A DNA stretch of 64,000 nt from Ginsengibacter sp963792025 (GTDB lineage: Bacteria; Bacteroidota; Bacteroidia; Chitinophagales; Chitinophagaceae), in contig CAWBUS010000004.1 of the NCBI GenBank assembly GCA_963792025.1, forward strand, positions 372,001 to 436,000. The letters run 5' to 3'. The translations under genes and the position numbers were made by a program. This document shows positions 18,876-29,452 of this stretch, in pieces. The notes under the pieces were generated by a model. That model was not told the origin of the DNA. It ran no database searches and saw only the letters and a list, made by a program, of their open reading frames with translations. Numbering within the stretch: the stretch's first letter is position 1; every line of letters starts with the position of its first letter.

Positions 18876-20481
18876 CTAAATTTTAGGCGCTGCAGCCAGT
18901 ATTTCATCACTAACGTTCTCTTTATATTTTTCAAAGTTCTGAATGAAATAACGGGCAAGCCTGTTTGCAGTTTTAGTATATGCATCTTTATCTGCCCATG
19001 TTAATTCTGCACTTAATATTTGGGAAGGAACTTCGGGACATTCTTCCGGTATCATCATACCAAAAACAGAGTGAGGGCGATAAGGCACTTTGTCGAGCTT
19101 TCCCTGCAATGCAGTGGTAATCATTGCACGTGTGTATTCAAGCTTCATCCTGCTGCCAATTCCATAGCCGCCTCCTGTCCATCCGGTATTTACCATCCAC
19201 ACATTAACATTATGCTCTTTCATTTTTTTGCCCAGCATTTCTGCATACACTGCCGGATGGAGCGGCATAAAGGGTGCTCCGAAGCAGGCGCTAAATGTCG
19301 GTTTCGGCTCTTTGATACCAGCTTCAGTACCTGCAACTTTTGCGGTATAGCCACTGATGAAATGGTACATTGCTTGTCCCGGAGATAGTTTGCTGATTGG
19401 CGGTAAGACTCCATAAGCATCGGCGGTGAGGAAGAAAATATTTTTTGGACTTTTACCAATAGATGGTTCCATTATGTTACTAATGAAATTTAGGGGATAA
19501 CTTACTCTTGTGTTCTCTGTAATTATTTTACTCTTGTAGTCAATTGTGTTTGCGCCATCAACAAAAGTTACATTTTCCAGTATTGATCCATATTTAATGG
19601 CGTTGTATATATCGGGTTCTTTTTCCTTGCTCAAGTCAATCGTTTTTGCATAGCATCCGCCTTCAAAATTAAATACCGAATCATCATCCCATCCATGTTC
19701 ATCATCGCCTATTAACCTGCGGTTAGGGTCTGCGCTTAACGTGGTTTTTCCGGTTCCGCTTAAACCAAAAAATATTGCCGTATCGCCCTCTTCACCAACA
19801 TTGGCTGAGCAGTGCATGCTCAAAACTTTTTTGTTATGAGGTAAAATATAATTAAGAATACTAAATACAGACTTCTTCATTTCACCTGTATATTGCGTAC
19901 CGCCGATAAGGATTATTTTTTTCGTGAAATTTATGATTACAAAATTCTTTATGCGGCACTCCATCTTTAACCGGAACTGCATAAAAGTGCGGCACCTGGA
20001 TCAAATGCCAGTCGATTTCAATTTCCTGCAAGTCTTTTTCTTCAGGCCTTAAAAACATATTGTAAGCAAAAAGATTGCAACATGGATTTTCATTGATCAC
20101 TCTAATATTCAGCCTGTATTGCTGTTGGGCACATGCATAGCAATCTCTTATCCACAATTTCTTATCACCTAAATAATCCACCATTTTATGGTACAGACCC
20201 TCAAAAATTTCTTCTTCAATGGGTATGTTAAATTCATTCCAATCAATTATATTATCAGTCAATTTATCCCTGACAATGAACCTGTCTTTGGGGCTTCTCC
20301 CGGTAAACTCGCCGGTGTCAATAACCAATGCGCCAGTATCATTTAAAACACCTTCGCCTTTTGAAACAGCCTGGTTTATCAGTTCTTCGGGCGATAATTG
20401 ATAAAATATATTTTCAGCGGATTTTAATCCCAGGTTAAAAATTAAGCTTTTGGGAATAGCAAGCATCGTTGGAACAGACAT
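18876..20481 (-). CDS. pckA: Phosphoenolpyruvate carboxykinase (ATP), one frameshift
   Basis: PckA converts oxaloacetate and ATP to PEP and CO2, the entry to gluconeogenesis. Two overlapping frames (N-terminal 19882-20481, C-terminal 18876-19982) join into about 534 residues, the normal length, if one base is removed at about 19946-19951; this restores PHKNFVIINFTKK. Motifs present: FTGRSPKDRFIV, the P-loop FGLSGTGKTTL (about residue 238), the metal-binding LIGDDEHGW and the GGTQYTGEMKK segment. Everything else is conserved, so a sequencing error is likely. A -7-like box lies at 20506-20513. Confidence 0.93.
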
Positions 20482-20505
20482 GAAACTTCACCGTTTGTTA
20501 AGCGA

Positions 20506-20513
20506 CAAAAGTA
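20506..20513 (-). promoter_or_regulatory. -7 box for pckA
   Basis: On the minus strand the sequence reads TACTTTTG, a match to TAnnTTTG, about 25 bases upstream of the pckA ATG. No good TTTG is found 19 bases further upstream, so the assignment is tentative. Confidence 0.35.
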
Positions 20514-20761
20514 GTTATTGAAATTTTTAAGATATACCGAAACGAAGGCTTGTAAACGTAGTTAGTTTCCGGTATTTACGGGAAATGTTTGTTTATCTCC
20601 AAGAACCTTTTAAAAGTATTAAATAAAATTCGGGAGGAGATAAAAATCTTTGAAAGGAATAAAAAAATAATTTTTCTAATGTGTAGATTTTACATCCAAA
20701 TGGTGTTTTGAAAATCAAAATCTTTTTATCATGTATATTGCAACCCATAAATTTTCTATTG

Positions 20762-22051
20762 ATGAAATATCTTCCGCTTAATCCTGAAATATTTATCCAG
20801 AACAGAAAAAGGTTTACTGACAAGATGGAAAAAAATGCCATTGCCATTTTTAACAGCAATGATGAGTTACCAACGAATGGTGATGCATTATATCCTTTCG
20901 TGCAGAATTCGGATCTGCTTTGGCTTACAGGAATCAACCAGGAAGATTCTATGTTGATTTTATATCCTGATAACCCTGACGAAAAGTATAGAGAAGTATT
21001 GGTTTTGGTAAGGCCCAATGAGCTAAAAGAGAAATGGGATGGGCACAGGCTTACCGCCAAAGAAGGCAGGGAGATATCAGGAATAGAAACAGTTGTATGG
21101 CTGGACGTGCTGGACGGAATGCTTCAGCCATGGATTCATTTGGCCGATACCATTTATTTAAACACCAACGAAAACGACCGGAAGGCAAATTTAGTTCCGG
21201 TAAGAGATTACCGGTATGCGGCGGATATGCGTAGTCGTTATCCATTGCACAATTACAGACGCAGTGCGAAAATTTTAAAAGAGTTGCGGGCAATGAAATC
21301 GGCGCTCGAAGTAGAAGTGATACAAAAAGCAATAGACATTACAGATAATACTTTCAGGCGTTTATTGAAGTTTATAAAGCCGGGTGTAATGGAATATGAA
21401 ATTGAAGCAGAAATTTATCATTCATTTTTGTCTCAAAGAGCCTCTGGCCCCGGCTATTCCAGCATTATTGCGAGTGGCGACAGGGCAAGAACTTTGCATT
21501 ATGTAAGCAACAATGGTGAGTGTAAAGATGGCGAATTAATATTGATGGATTTTGGTGCAAGCTATGGAAATTATAATGCTGACCTAACGCGAACCGTACC
21601 CGTAAATGGTAAGTTCGGCAGAAGGCAAAAAACAGTTTATAATGCCTGCCTCCATTTGCATCACTATGCAGCGTCTATTTTAAAACCGGGGATCAGCATC
21701 AACGACTATACTGAAAAGATAGGTGATGAAGCGACCGTTATTTTTCAAAAAATCGGGTTATTGAAAAAATCTGAAATTAAGAATGAAGACCCTGCGAACC
21801 GTGCTTACCGGAAATATTTATATCATGGCATTTCTCATCATTTGGGAATTGATGTTCACGACCTGGGAACCAAAAACGAACCTATCAAAGCAGGAATGAT
21901 TTTTACCATTGAGCCGGGAATTTACATAGAAGAAGAACACATGGGCGTGCGAATTGAAAATAATTTTTGGATTACCAAAAACGGAAATAAAGACTTAATG
22001 AAAAATATTCCAATAACGGTTGAAGACGTTGAAAGCCTGATGAAGAAATAA
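20762..22051 (+). CDS. pepP: Xaa-Pro aminopeptidase (aminopeptidase P, M24B)
   Basis: Dinuclear metal peptidase removing N-terminal residues that precede proline. Start taken at ATG 20762 (MKYLPLNPEIF), giving 429 residues; the TTG-initiated extension from 20708 is spacer. The N-terminal domain spans about 1-175 and the pita-bread catalytic domain 180-429. Metal ligands: D in LMDFGAS, D in YNADLTRT, H in HHLGIDVHD, E in TIEPGIYIEEE and E in VRIENNF. It is the first gene of a close run with pssA (5 bases), purS (overlap) and rsmI (68 bases). Confidence 0.93.
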   Translation: MKYLPLNPEIFIQNRKRFTDKMEKNAIAIFNSNDELPTNGDALYPFVQNSDLLWLTGINQEDSMLILYPDNPDEKYREVLVLVRPNELKEKWDGHRLTAKEGREISGIETVVWLDVLDGMLQPWIHLADTIYLNTNENDRKANLVPVRDYRYAADMRSRYPLHNYRRSAKILKELRAMKSALEVEVIQKAIDITDNTFRRLLKFIKPGVMEYEIEAEIYHSFLSQRASGPGYSSIIASGDRARTLHYVSNNGECKDGELILMDFGASYGNYNADLTRTVPVNGKFGRRQKTVYNACLHLHHYAASILKPGISINDYTEKIGDEATVIFQKIGLLKKSEIKNEDPANRAYRKYLYHGISHHLGIDVHDLGTKNEPIKAGMIFTIEPGIYIEEEHMGVRIENNFWITKNGNKDLMKNIPITVEDVESLMKK

Positions 22052-22056
22052 TATTT

Positions 22057-22827
22057 ATGAAACAAATTCCAAACATTTTCACCCTGCTTAATCTTTTCTT
22101 CGGCTGCATGGCAATTGTATTTGCCTTACAAACTGATTCTGTAATAATTTATTTGAATGATGAATTTAACAGCAGTTTCAATATTCCTGAAAAACTTACG
22201 TGGGCAGCAATTTGCATTATAATCGCGGCGGTTATTGATTTTTTAGACGGATTTGTTGCACGCCTGTTAAAAGCAACCTCTTCAATAGGGAAGCAACTTG
22301 ATTCATTAAGCGATATTGTTAGCTTCGGGGTTGCACCCGGCGTAATTCTTTATCAACTACTGCGGTTTAGTTTTGCAAGAGAAGAAAATGGCCTTAATGT
22401 TTCGATAGTATGGTTGTTACCTGCTTTTATTTTAAGTTGTGCGGCGGCATATCGCCTTGCTAAATTCAATTTAGATGAATCGCAAAGTATAATTTTCAAA
22501 GGTGTTCCTGTGCCTGCCGTTGGTTTATTAGTAGCTTCTTTTCCGCTAATTCTTCATTTTAGCACAATCGGCGCTGTTAATAACCTGCTTATTAATAAAT
22601 GGGTGATATATGGTCTTATATTAGTCCTGAGTTTCCTTATGGTTTCTAACTTGAGGATGATGTCTTTAAAATTTGCTGATTTTACTTTTAAAAATAATGT
22701 TCCAAAAGTTACACTATTGGTTATCGCAATAATTACCGCCATTTTTTTGCAGTGGATTGCTGTTCCAATTGTTTTTGTTTTTTATATCATATTATCCCTG
22801 TCAACAATTAAAATGAAAAGCGAATGA
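22057..22827 (+). CDS. pssA: CDP-diacylglycerol--serine O-phosphatidyltransferase
   Basis: Makes phosphatidylserine, the precursor of phosphatidylethanolamine, at the inner membrane. 256 residues with about six to eight hydrophobic helices. The CDP-alcohol phosphotransferase motif is complete: D-G-x2-A-R-x8-G-x3-D-x3-D, seen as DGFVAR, IGKQLDSLSD. Starts five bases after pepP and overlaps the purS start by four bases (ATGA), so translation of the two is likely coupled. Confidence 0.93.
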   Translation: MKQIPNIFTLLNLFFGCMAIVFALQTDSVIIYLNDEFNSSFNIPEKLTWAAICIIIAAVIDFLDGFVARLLKATSSIGKQLDSLSDIVSFGVAPGVILYQLLRFSFAREENGLNVSIVWLLPAFILSCAAAYRLAKFNLDESQSIIFKGVPVPAVGLLVASFPLILHFSTIGAVNNLLINKWVIYGLILVLSFLMVSNLRMMSLKFADFTFKNNVPKVTLLVIAIITAIFLQWIAVPIVFVFYIILSLSTIKMKSE

Positions 22828-23093
22828 ATTTTCTTGCTGAAATAAAAATAATGCCACTTAAAGAATTATTGGATCCGCAAGGTAAGGCCGTTATGGGCGG
22901 GCTTTCCAATCTTGGTTTAAAGAATATTGACGATGTGAGAATTGGTAAGCATATACAATTAACTATTGAAGCAGATGATGAGATGGAAGCAAAACAGATT
23001 GCAGAAGAGGCTTCTAAAAAGTTGCTTGCGAATCCTGTTATGGAAGAATATACAATACTATTAGTTAATAGAATTAAATGTTTTAAAATTTAA
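22824..23093 (+). CDS. purS: Phosphoribosylformylglycinamidine synthase subunit PurS
   Basis: PurS bridges PurL and PurQ in the multi-subunit FGAM synthase of purine biosynthesis. 89 residues with the family pattern EIKIMPLKELLDPQGKAV, GLKNIDDVRIGKHI and ANPVMEEYTI. Its presence agrees with the small-type PurL encoded at 57307. It overlaps the 3' end of pssA by four bases. purQ is not seen in the window. Confidence 0.92.
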   Translation: MNFLAEIKIMPLKELLDPQGKAVMGGLSNLGLKNIDDVRIGKHIQLTIEADDEMEAKQIAEEASKKLLANPVMEEYTILLVNRIKCFKI

Positions 23094-23161
23094 ATTTAAC
23101 ATTCAAGTTAACTTCATTTTAGTTAATTGCACATTGTTAAAACAAATTAGCTAATTAAAGA

Positions 23162-23827
23162 ATGCTCTACCTGGTTCCATCTCCCATAGGTAATCTTGCC
23201 GATATTACTTTTCGGGCCATAGAAGTATTGAAATCGGTCGACTTGGTATTGGCAGAAGATACCAGAACTTCGGCTAAGCTACTACGTTACTATAACATTG
23301 AAAAGCCAACAACGCCTTATCATCAGCACAACGAGCATAAAATTTATGGGCATCTTATTGATCAGTTAATGTCAGGTAAAACGATGGCTTTACTTACCGA
23401 TGCAGGCACACCTGGCATTAGTGATCCTGCATTTCTGCTGGTTCGTGAATGCATTAAAAATAATATTAAAGTTGAATGTCTCCCCGGTGCAACAGCATTC
23501 GTTCCTGCACTCGTGAACAGCGGATTGCCTTTAAACAGTTTTTGTTTCGAAGGTTTTTTGCCTTTAAAAAAGGGCAGGCAAACTTTTTTGAAAAAAATGG
23601 CGGAGGAAGAACGTACCATGGTATTTTATGAAAGCCCGATGCGGCTTGTGAAGACATTAGATGATTTTATAGAATACTTTGGAGAAGACCGGCAATGTTC
23701 CGTAAGCCGCGAACTCACCAAAATATTTGAAGAAAATAAAAGAGGAACCTTGCAGGAAGTGCATGATTATTTTAATGAAAAAACTGTGAAAGGTGAAATC
23801 GTAATAGTAGTAGAAGGAAAGAGATAA
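23162..23827 (+). CDS. rsmI: 16S rRNA (cytidine(1402)-2'-O)-methyltransferase RsmI
   Basis: SAM-dependent tetrapyrrole-methylase-fold enzyme modifying C1402 of 16S rRNA. 221 residues, somewhat shorter than the roughly 280 of the E. coli protein, the usual short form in this phylum. Motifs LVPSPIGNLADITFRA, LAEDTRTSAKLL, ALLTDAGTPGISDP and FYESPMRL are all present. It is the last gene of the pepP-pssA-purS-rsmI run. Confidence 0.95.
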   Translation: MLYLVPSPIGNLADITFRAIEVLKSVDLVLAEDTRTSAKLLRYYNIEKPTTPYHQHNEHKIYGHLIDQLMSGKTMALLTDAGTPGISDPAFLLVRECIKNNIKVECLPGATAFVPALVNSGLPLNSFCFEGFLPLKKGRQTFLKKMAEEERTMVFYESPMRLVKTLDDFIEYFGEDRQCSVSRELTKIFEENKRGTLQEVHDYFNEKTVKGEIVIVVEGKR

Positions 23828-23930
23828 CGTTGAGTTTGCCTGGCTACAATCAAGTAGACTCATCCATTATTTTGTTTTTTTTATAACTTCTATTTCGCGA
23901 ATTTTGCGCTTTTTATTTTAATCATAATAG

Positions 23931-25803
23931 ATGAGAAGGCTTACCCTGTTTTTTATTTCTATTCTTTGTTTTTCAACCATTCTTTTCGCTCAGCCCGATC
24001 GCTGGCAACAACACGTTAAATACAACATGAATGTGGATGTAAATGTGAATACAAATCGGTTCACTGGCATTCAAAAATTAGAATATACTAACAATTCTCC
24101 CGACAAATTAAACCGCGTATTTTTTCATTTATACTGGAATGCCTTTCAGCCAGGCAGTGAAATGGACGTTAGAAGCCGGGAGGCAGGCAGCGTATTAATT
24201 AATGGCAGGCCCGACTGGGACTCACGTGTAAAGGACCGCATCTCTAAATTAACGCCGGATGAAATAGGTTATCAAAAAATTACCTCTTTAAAATTAAATG
24301 GTGTTGAGCAACCAATGAAGTTGCATGGAACTATTTTGGAAGTTGATCTAACCAAACCAATTTTCCCCAAAAGCAAAGTAAATTTTGAGCTCGTTTTTGA
24401 AGCACAAGTGCCGATACAAATAAGAAGGAGCGGCCGTGATAATGCGCAGGGAATCAGGTATAGCATGAGTCAATGGTATCCTAAAATGTGTGAGTATGAT
24501 TATGAAGGATGGCATCCTACACCTTATATAGGACGTGAGTTTTATGGCGTTTGGGGAGATTATGATGTTACCATAAAAATAGATAAATCCTATAAACTGG
24601 CGGGAACAGGTGTTTTACAAAATGCTTCGGCTATTGGTTGGGGTTATGATAAGCCGGGAACACCTTTAAAAGATATTTCTGCTGCTAAACGAACCTGGCA
24701 TTTTGTTGGAAATAATGTACACGATTTTGTGTGGGCTGCTGATACAGCGTACGAGCATATTGTAAGAAAACAGGATGGCGTTATTATCAATGTCGTTTAC
24801 AAAAAAGTAGATTCCCTTGAAAAGAATTGGCAAACGATTGCTGATGCAGCAGTTATTGTTTTACCATATATGGAAAAGCGTTTTGGAAAATATCCTTACC
24901 CTCAATATTCGTTTATTCAAGGCGGTGATGGTGGCATGGAATACCCGATGGCAACGCTGATAGTGCAGCCGGGTTTGCGCACGGCTTTTCACGAGTGGAT
25001 GCATAGTTGGTACCAGATGATGCTTGGTACAAATGAAAGCCTGTATCCCTGGATGGACGAGGGATTTGCCACTTATGGGGAAAATGAAGTAATGGCCTAT
25101 TATGACAGTGCAATGAACATTCCCCTGGATGACAGGCAAAAAGCGCTTCCCGTCAATCATGCCGGCTGGCTATAATGCTTACGATTTTTTAATGAAGCAA
25201 AAATTGGAAGAACCCCTCACGACACATTCAGATCATTACAATACAAATTTTGCTTACGAGATTAATGCTTACTATAAAGGGGAAATATTCCTGGAGCAAC
25301 TAGGCTACATCGTTAGTGACTCGGTAAGAGATAAAATTTTATTGGAATATTATAAGCTATGGAGATTTAAACATCCCAATGCTTCCGATTTTATGAAAGT
25401 TGCGCAGGATGTAAGTGGTATTCAACTGGACTGGTATAAAGAGTATTGGATTTATACAACGAAGACTATCGATTATAGCATCGATAGCCTTTGGGGTGAA
25501 AATGGTGTTTCAAAAATAAGACTAAGGCGAATTGGTCAAATGCCTATGCCTATTGATCTTCAGCTTACTTTTAAAGATAGTACAAAAGAGATGCATTATA
25601 TCCCGCTAAACCTGATGTTTGGAGATAAACCGGCAGAAGGTAAGGAGCCATTCATTGTGCATAACGAATGGAACTGGACTAATCGAACTTATACTGTTGA
25701 ATTTAATCATCCACTTCGGGATTTGGTTCTTGTTGAAATTGATCCTTCTGGCAGAATGGCCGATATTGATAGAAAAAACAATGTATTAAAATTGAATTGG
25801 TAA
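23931..25803 (+). CDS. M1-family metallopeptidase, one frameshift
   Basis: A gluzincin aminopeptidase-type protein of about 623 residues, exported through a signal peptide ending LFAQ. The zinc site is HEWMHSW (HExxH) with the third ligand in WMDEGFATYGEN 18 or so residues on. The upstream MEYPMATL corresponds to the GAMEN exopeptidase region. Two frames, 23931-25175 and 25129-25803, join if one base near 25167 (T in GGCTGGC) is removed, giving AGGYNAYDFLMKQKLEEPL. The C-terminal part is helical and ends in a beta domain (NRTYTVEFNHPLRDLVLVEI). It converges on the M28 peptidase gene 16 bases away. Confidence 0.88.
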
Positions 25804-25819
25804 TAATCATCAGTATAAA

Positions 25820-26968
25820 TTAATTGCCCATAAGCCCGGCGTTAAATTTAATTAGCAAAGAATCGAGATGATCTTGTTCATTTAGCGGCAGGGTTGATGC
25901 TTTATCAAAAATATCATGATAAGCTTTTATACCACCTAACGTATAAAAGAAAAAAGCGGGCACACCTTTTTCGGTAAAGAAATAATGATCGCTGTTAGCA
26001 GCCTTGCCTCGTGGATTTATTTTTACCAGGTATTTATATTGGTCATTTATTTTATTCATCAACGCAAATTCATTGGGGAATTCTGTTGCGTTAACCACGG
26101 TAATACCTTCATCGCCGGTGCCTGCCAAATCGGTGTTTATAAGAAATCTTATTTGCTTTAATGGTACAATCGGGTTTTCCGTATAATATTTTGATCCAAC
26201 CAACCCGGCTTCTTCACCTGCAAACAAGATAAACCCTATCGAATATTTTGCCGGATGCGCCGCATAATATTTTGCAAGACTTAATAGGAGTGCATCGCCA
26301 CTTGCATTATCATTTGCTCCTGGGAAATAAGTATCTTTTCCCATGCCTCCGAGGTGGTCGTAGTGAGCTGTAATGAAAATAAAAGAATCCGGCAGCGACG
26401 TACCTCTTACCATTCCGCAAATGTTGGCTGTTTTAAAATCGTTAATAAAATTATTTTCAATATTTACTTTGTACGTGACAGGTATCCCGGAAAATCTTTT
26501 CTTGTCTATTTGAATTAATGTATAATCTGCAACCTGTTGTTCAACAGACCATGTAAGTTTATCCTGCAGATTCACAATGATCCTGTTTTCATAATCAATA
26601 AAATCAACGCTGTCTTTTTCTTCGAGCTTCCCTTTGCCTTTCGCTCCGCGGCTTTCCGGTCCTACAATAAAATCTACTCCGGGAGTAAGTGTTTGTCCAT
26701 TTATTTCAACTTCCATTTTGCCGGGGAAAGTGTTGGCGGGATAAATAAAATTTTGAAAATAATTTTTTCCATCTAATGGTTGCACACCGAGGGTCTTAAA
26801 TTCTGTTGCTAAAAAATCAGCAGCTTTCTTCATTCCATCACTGGTGTAGCCACGTCCCCAGAAATAAGGTGAGGCCAGCGTGTCTACTATTTCCCTGTTA
26901 AAGGAAATATCCTGGGACTGGGCAATAATGCTCATCAAAACCAACCCTGCAACAAAAGTTAATTTCAT
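25820..26968 (-). CDS. M28-family zinc peptidase, secreted
   Basis: 382 residues with a signal peptide ending IIAQSQ. The co-catalytic zinc site is complete: H in ITAHYDHLGG, D in PGANDNASG, EE in FAGEEAGLVG, D in INTDLAG and H in AYHDIFD. A protease-associated-like segment precedes it (about residues 95-200). Such enzymes act as aminopeptidases in the periplasm or outside the cell. Convergent with the M1 peptidase gene; both are exported, but there is no sign of shared transcription. Confidence 0.92.
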   Translation of the reverse strand: MKLTFVAGLVLMSIIAQSQDISFNREIVDTLASPYFWGRGYTSDGMKKAADFLATEFKTLGVQPLDGKNYFQNFIYPANTFPGKMEVEINGQTLTPGVDFIVGPESRGAKGKGKLEEKDSVDFIDYENRIIVNLQDKLTWSVEQQVADYTLIQIDKKRFSGIPVTYKVNIENNFINDFKTANICGMVRGTSLPDSFIFITAHYDHLGGMGKDTYFPGANDNASGDALLLSLAKYYAAHPAKYSIGFILFAGEEAGLVGSKYYTENPIVPLKQIRFLINTDLAGTGDEGITVVNATEFPNEFALMNKINDQYKYLVKINPRGKAANSDHYFFTEKGVPAFFFYTLGGIKAYHDIFDKASTLPLNEQDHLDSLLIKFNAGLMGN

Positions 26969-27084
26969 TATTGGTGATTATTATTTGGTAATGATAAATT
27001 ATTTTTTTGTACCGTCAAAAACCAAAGAGTTAAGATGTATCAGTATATTGCCCGGCGAAAATTTTTTAAATAAAAATTGGGGTG

Positions 27085-27618
27085 ATGACGGATAGGATTG
27101 AAATATTGCGGGCAACTCCTGATGATGCACAATTAATCTCTGAGCTTAGCGCAATCACTTTTTTTGACACATTTACAGGAACCTGCACCGATGAAGATAT
27201 GCGTGGATTTATTGAACAGTATTTTAATAAAGAACAGGTATTGTCTGAATTACAAAATTCGGATGATTTTTACTTTATTGCTTTTGTAGATCACCGTGCT
27301 GCAGGTTATATAAGAATAAAAGAGGAGGTGAGCGATGTTGAAATTATTAAGAAACACAAAGCAATAGAATTAAAAAGAATTTATGTGTTAAAGGAATATC
27401 ACTCAAGAAAGGTTGGCGCTGCACTAATGAACTTTGCGCTGGATTTCGCCGCACAAAAAAATTATGAATTAATTTGGCTGGGTGTTTGGGAACATAACGA
27501 AAGAGCGAAAGCGTTTTATAAAAAATTTGGATTTGAAGATTCAGGCGTCGAACATCCTTTTCCTATAGGCAATACACCACAAACAGATGTTTGGTTTTAT
27601 AAATATATTAACCGGTAA
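27085..27618 (+). CDS. GNAT-family N-acetyltransferase
   Basis: 177 residues from the ATG at 27085; the GTG at 27082 is directly in front and less likely. The acetyl-CoA-binding motif A is ELKRIYVLKEYHSRKVGAAL, followed by LIWLGVWEHNERAKAFYKKF and GFEDSG, typical of the GNAT fold. The substrate cannot be predicted. Its 3' end overlaps the convergent rsmG gene by 11 bases. Confidence 0.9.
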   Translation: MTDRIEILRATPDDAQLISELSAITFFDTFTGTCTDEDMRGFIEQYFNKEQVLSELQNSDDFYFIAFVDHRAAGYIRIKEEVSDVEIIKKHKAIELKRIYVLKEYHSRKVGAALMNFALDFAAQKNYELIWLGVWEHNERAKAFYKKFGFEDSGVEHPFPIGNTPQTDVWFYKYINR

Positions 27619-28237
27619 CGTGCAGAATATATTTTTCTCTAAAAAATTCTTCTTCAAATATTTTTTCTATTCCCCAAGTTCGCGGCCTGCAGCCACTTTC
27701 GGCAATTTCATTATTAAGGTCGCCTCCTTTTAAACAAATAAGTCCTGTTAATTTTTCAGGCACGTTTACCGGTTTCTTTTTTAGTAAAGGCTCGCTCCAG
27801 TACCAAAGGTCTTTTAAAGGAGCTACTGCTCTTGAAATAACAACATCAAATTTTTTATCATGAATATCTTCAGCCCGTGTATGCGAAACCGCTATGTTGG
27901 TTAAATCAATTTCTTTAGCAACAGCATCGGGAACTTTTAATTTTTTATTGATGCTATCTACCAAATAAAAATTAACCTCTGGAAAAAGAATGGCCAGTGG
28001 AATGCCGGGAAATCCCCCACCGGTGCCTAAATCCATAATGTCATATCCCCGGGGGAAATCAAATTGGGTCGCTATCGATAAAGAATGCAATACGTGATGC
28101 AAATAAAAATTATCAACATCTTTGCGTGAAATAACATTTATTTTTTGATTCCATTCTGCATACAAGTCTTTCAATGCAGTCAACTGGTTTATTTGTTTGT
28201 CTGTAAAATCGGTGAAATATTTTGTAAGAATTTCCAT
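27608..28237 (-). CDS. rsmG: 16S rRNA (guanine(527)-N7)-methyltransferase RsmG
   Basis: SAM-dependent methyltransferase (GidB) acting on G527 of 16S rRNA. The start at 28237 (MEILTKYFTDFTDKQ) matches the usual beginning; ATG 28243 and GTG 28252 are alternatives. The N-terminal helix has YAEWNQKINVISRKD, motif I is DLGTGGGFPGIPLAI, and SRAVAPL is present. The stretch KLKVPDAVAKEIDL shows a few substitutions against the common KKIKVVQEVA. Length is normal. The 3' end overlaps the GNAT gene. Confidence 0.94.
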   Translation of the reverse strand: MEILTKYFTDFTDKQINQLTALKDLYAEWNQKINVISRKDVDNFYLHHVLHSLSIATQFDFPRGYDIMDLGTGGGFPGIPLAILFPEVNFYLVDSINKKLKVPDAVAKEIDLTNIAVSHTRAEDIHDKKFDVVISRAVAPLKDLWYWSEPLLKKKPVNVPEKLTGLICLKGGDLNNEIAESGCRPRTWGIEKIFEEEFFREKYILHVTG

Positions 28238-28312
28238 TGCCATGAATTTCACAAATTAAAACGAATAAAAAATTGTCTCATAAAGGTGAATTTGTTAAGG
28301 TAACGCTTAACA

Positions 28313-29446
28313 CTATTTCCAGCTGTTTTTCGGTTTTTTAAAAATAGCAGTAGAAAACCTTAAATAGTAAAAGAACATCCAGATATCCAACAGTAAATAC
28401 AATGGAAACAAGTCTTTCTCATCAAGCTTTTGAGTAACCTTAAATAAGATGATCCCTTGTATAATGAAGCGAACTCCGAAGGCAATCAGCGCTAGTTTCC
28501 AGCTATAAAATAATAGAGATACAATAAACAAAGGATAAAAGAGAAAATGGGATAAAGCATATAAGCCCAATAAAAATTTATGAATTGGCTTATAGTATTT
28601 GCTGGTACTATAATGCCTGTTTTTTTGTTTGATCCATTGCTTCCATGTTTTTGGCGGTTCAGATAAGGTAAATGCATCCTTGTCAATTACGATCGCAGTG
28701 TTGTTTTTAGTAGCGGCTTTATTTATAAAAAGATCATCATCACCCCCGGGAACATGATTGTGAGAAGAGAATCCCTTATGCCTGAAAAATACAGATTTTT
28801 TATAACTCAAATTTCTTCCAACACCCATGTACGTTAGCCCGGCACACGAGTAAGAGAGATATTGCAAAGCTGTATGTAATGTTTCCCACCTCACCAACTT
28901 ATTAAAAAATCCTTTCTTTTTATGTAATGCACCGTATCCCAAAACTATTTCCGTTCCGTTGGTAAAACCTTCCTGCATTTTCTCAAGCCAGAATTCACTT
29001 GCCGGAACACAGTCAGCATCTGTAAGAAGCACAATTTCATATTTAGCAGTTTTGATTCCAATACTAAGCGGATATTTTTTACCGGGAATGAATCTTGCTT
29101 CCTGCGTTAGTTCAATTAAATGTAATTGTTTGTGCGTTCTTTGATATTCTTCCAAAACATATTTGCTCTCATCGAAGGAATTGTCATTTACTACAATAAC
29201 TTCATGGGTAGTTCGATATTGTTGTATCAGCACACCCGGAAGATTTTTTACAATGTTACCTGCTTCATCGCGTGAGCAAATGATCACAGACACCGGGTGT
29301 GTTTGGGAGGTTAATTTCGACGATGACTTATAAAAGGCCAATCGGGTAAAGAAGAAAAGATAATAAAATACCTGTATAAGCGTAATAAGGCAGAACGCCA
29401 GGAAGACAATATTTTCCCAAGTGCGCAAGAAGTCAGCTAGTTTCAT
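28313..29446 (-). CDS. Family 2 glycosyltransferase, membrane-bound
   Basis: Start at ATG 29446 (MKLADFLRTWENIVFLAF); a TTG three codons upstream is possible. An N-terminal membrane helix (about 12-35) is followed by a GT-A domain: VSVIICSRDEAGNIVKNLPG, VIVVNDNSFDESK, the DxD-like LTDADCVP and GGDDDLFI; two to three helices close the protein (about 290-365). It should transfer a sugar from a nucleotide donor at the cytoplasmic face, as for other processive or envelope-related GT2 enzymes; the acceptor is unknown. A near-perfect promoter lies immediately upstream. Confidence 0.9.
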   Translation of the reverse strand: MKLADFLRTWENIVFLAFCLITLIQVFYYLFFFTRLAFYKSSSKLTSQTHPVSVIICSRDEAGNIVKNLPGVLIQQYRTTHEVIVVNDNSFDESKYVLEEYQRTHKQLHLIELTQEARFIPGKKYPLSIGIKTAKYEIVLLTDADCVPASEFWLEKMQEGFTNGTEIVLGYGALHKKKGFFNKLVRWETLHTALQYLSYSCAGLTYMGVGRNLSYKKSVFFRHKGFSSHNHVPGGDDDLFINKAATKNNTAIVIDKDAFTLSEPPKTWKQWIKQKNRHYSTSKYYKPIHKFLLGLYALSHFLFYPLFIVSLLFYSWKLALIAFGVRFIIQGIILFKVTQKLDEKDLFPLYLLLDIWMFFYYLRFSTAIFKKPKNSWK

Positions 29447-29452
29447 CGTTTG

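Noticed and set aside
20147..20155. TTATCCACA (perfect DnaA box) inside pckA
   Set aside because: Single copy within coding sequence; expected by chance in 64 kb.
20482..20761. Additional gene in the pckA-pepP gap
   Set aside because: The 280 bases have no coherent frame with motifs; they hold a -7 box for pckA and AT-rich DNA. The minus-strand frame at 20593-21060 is the shadow of pepP.
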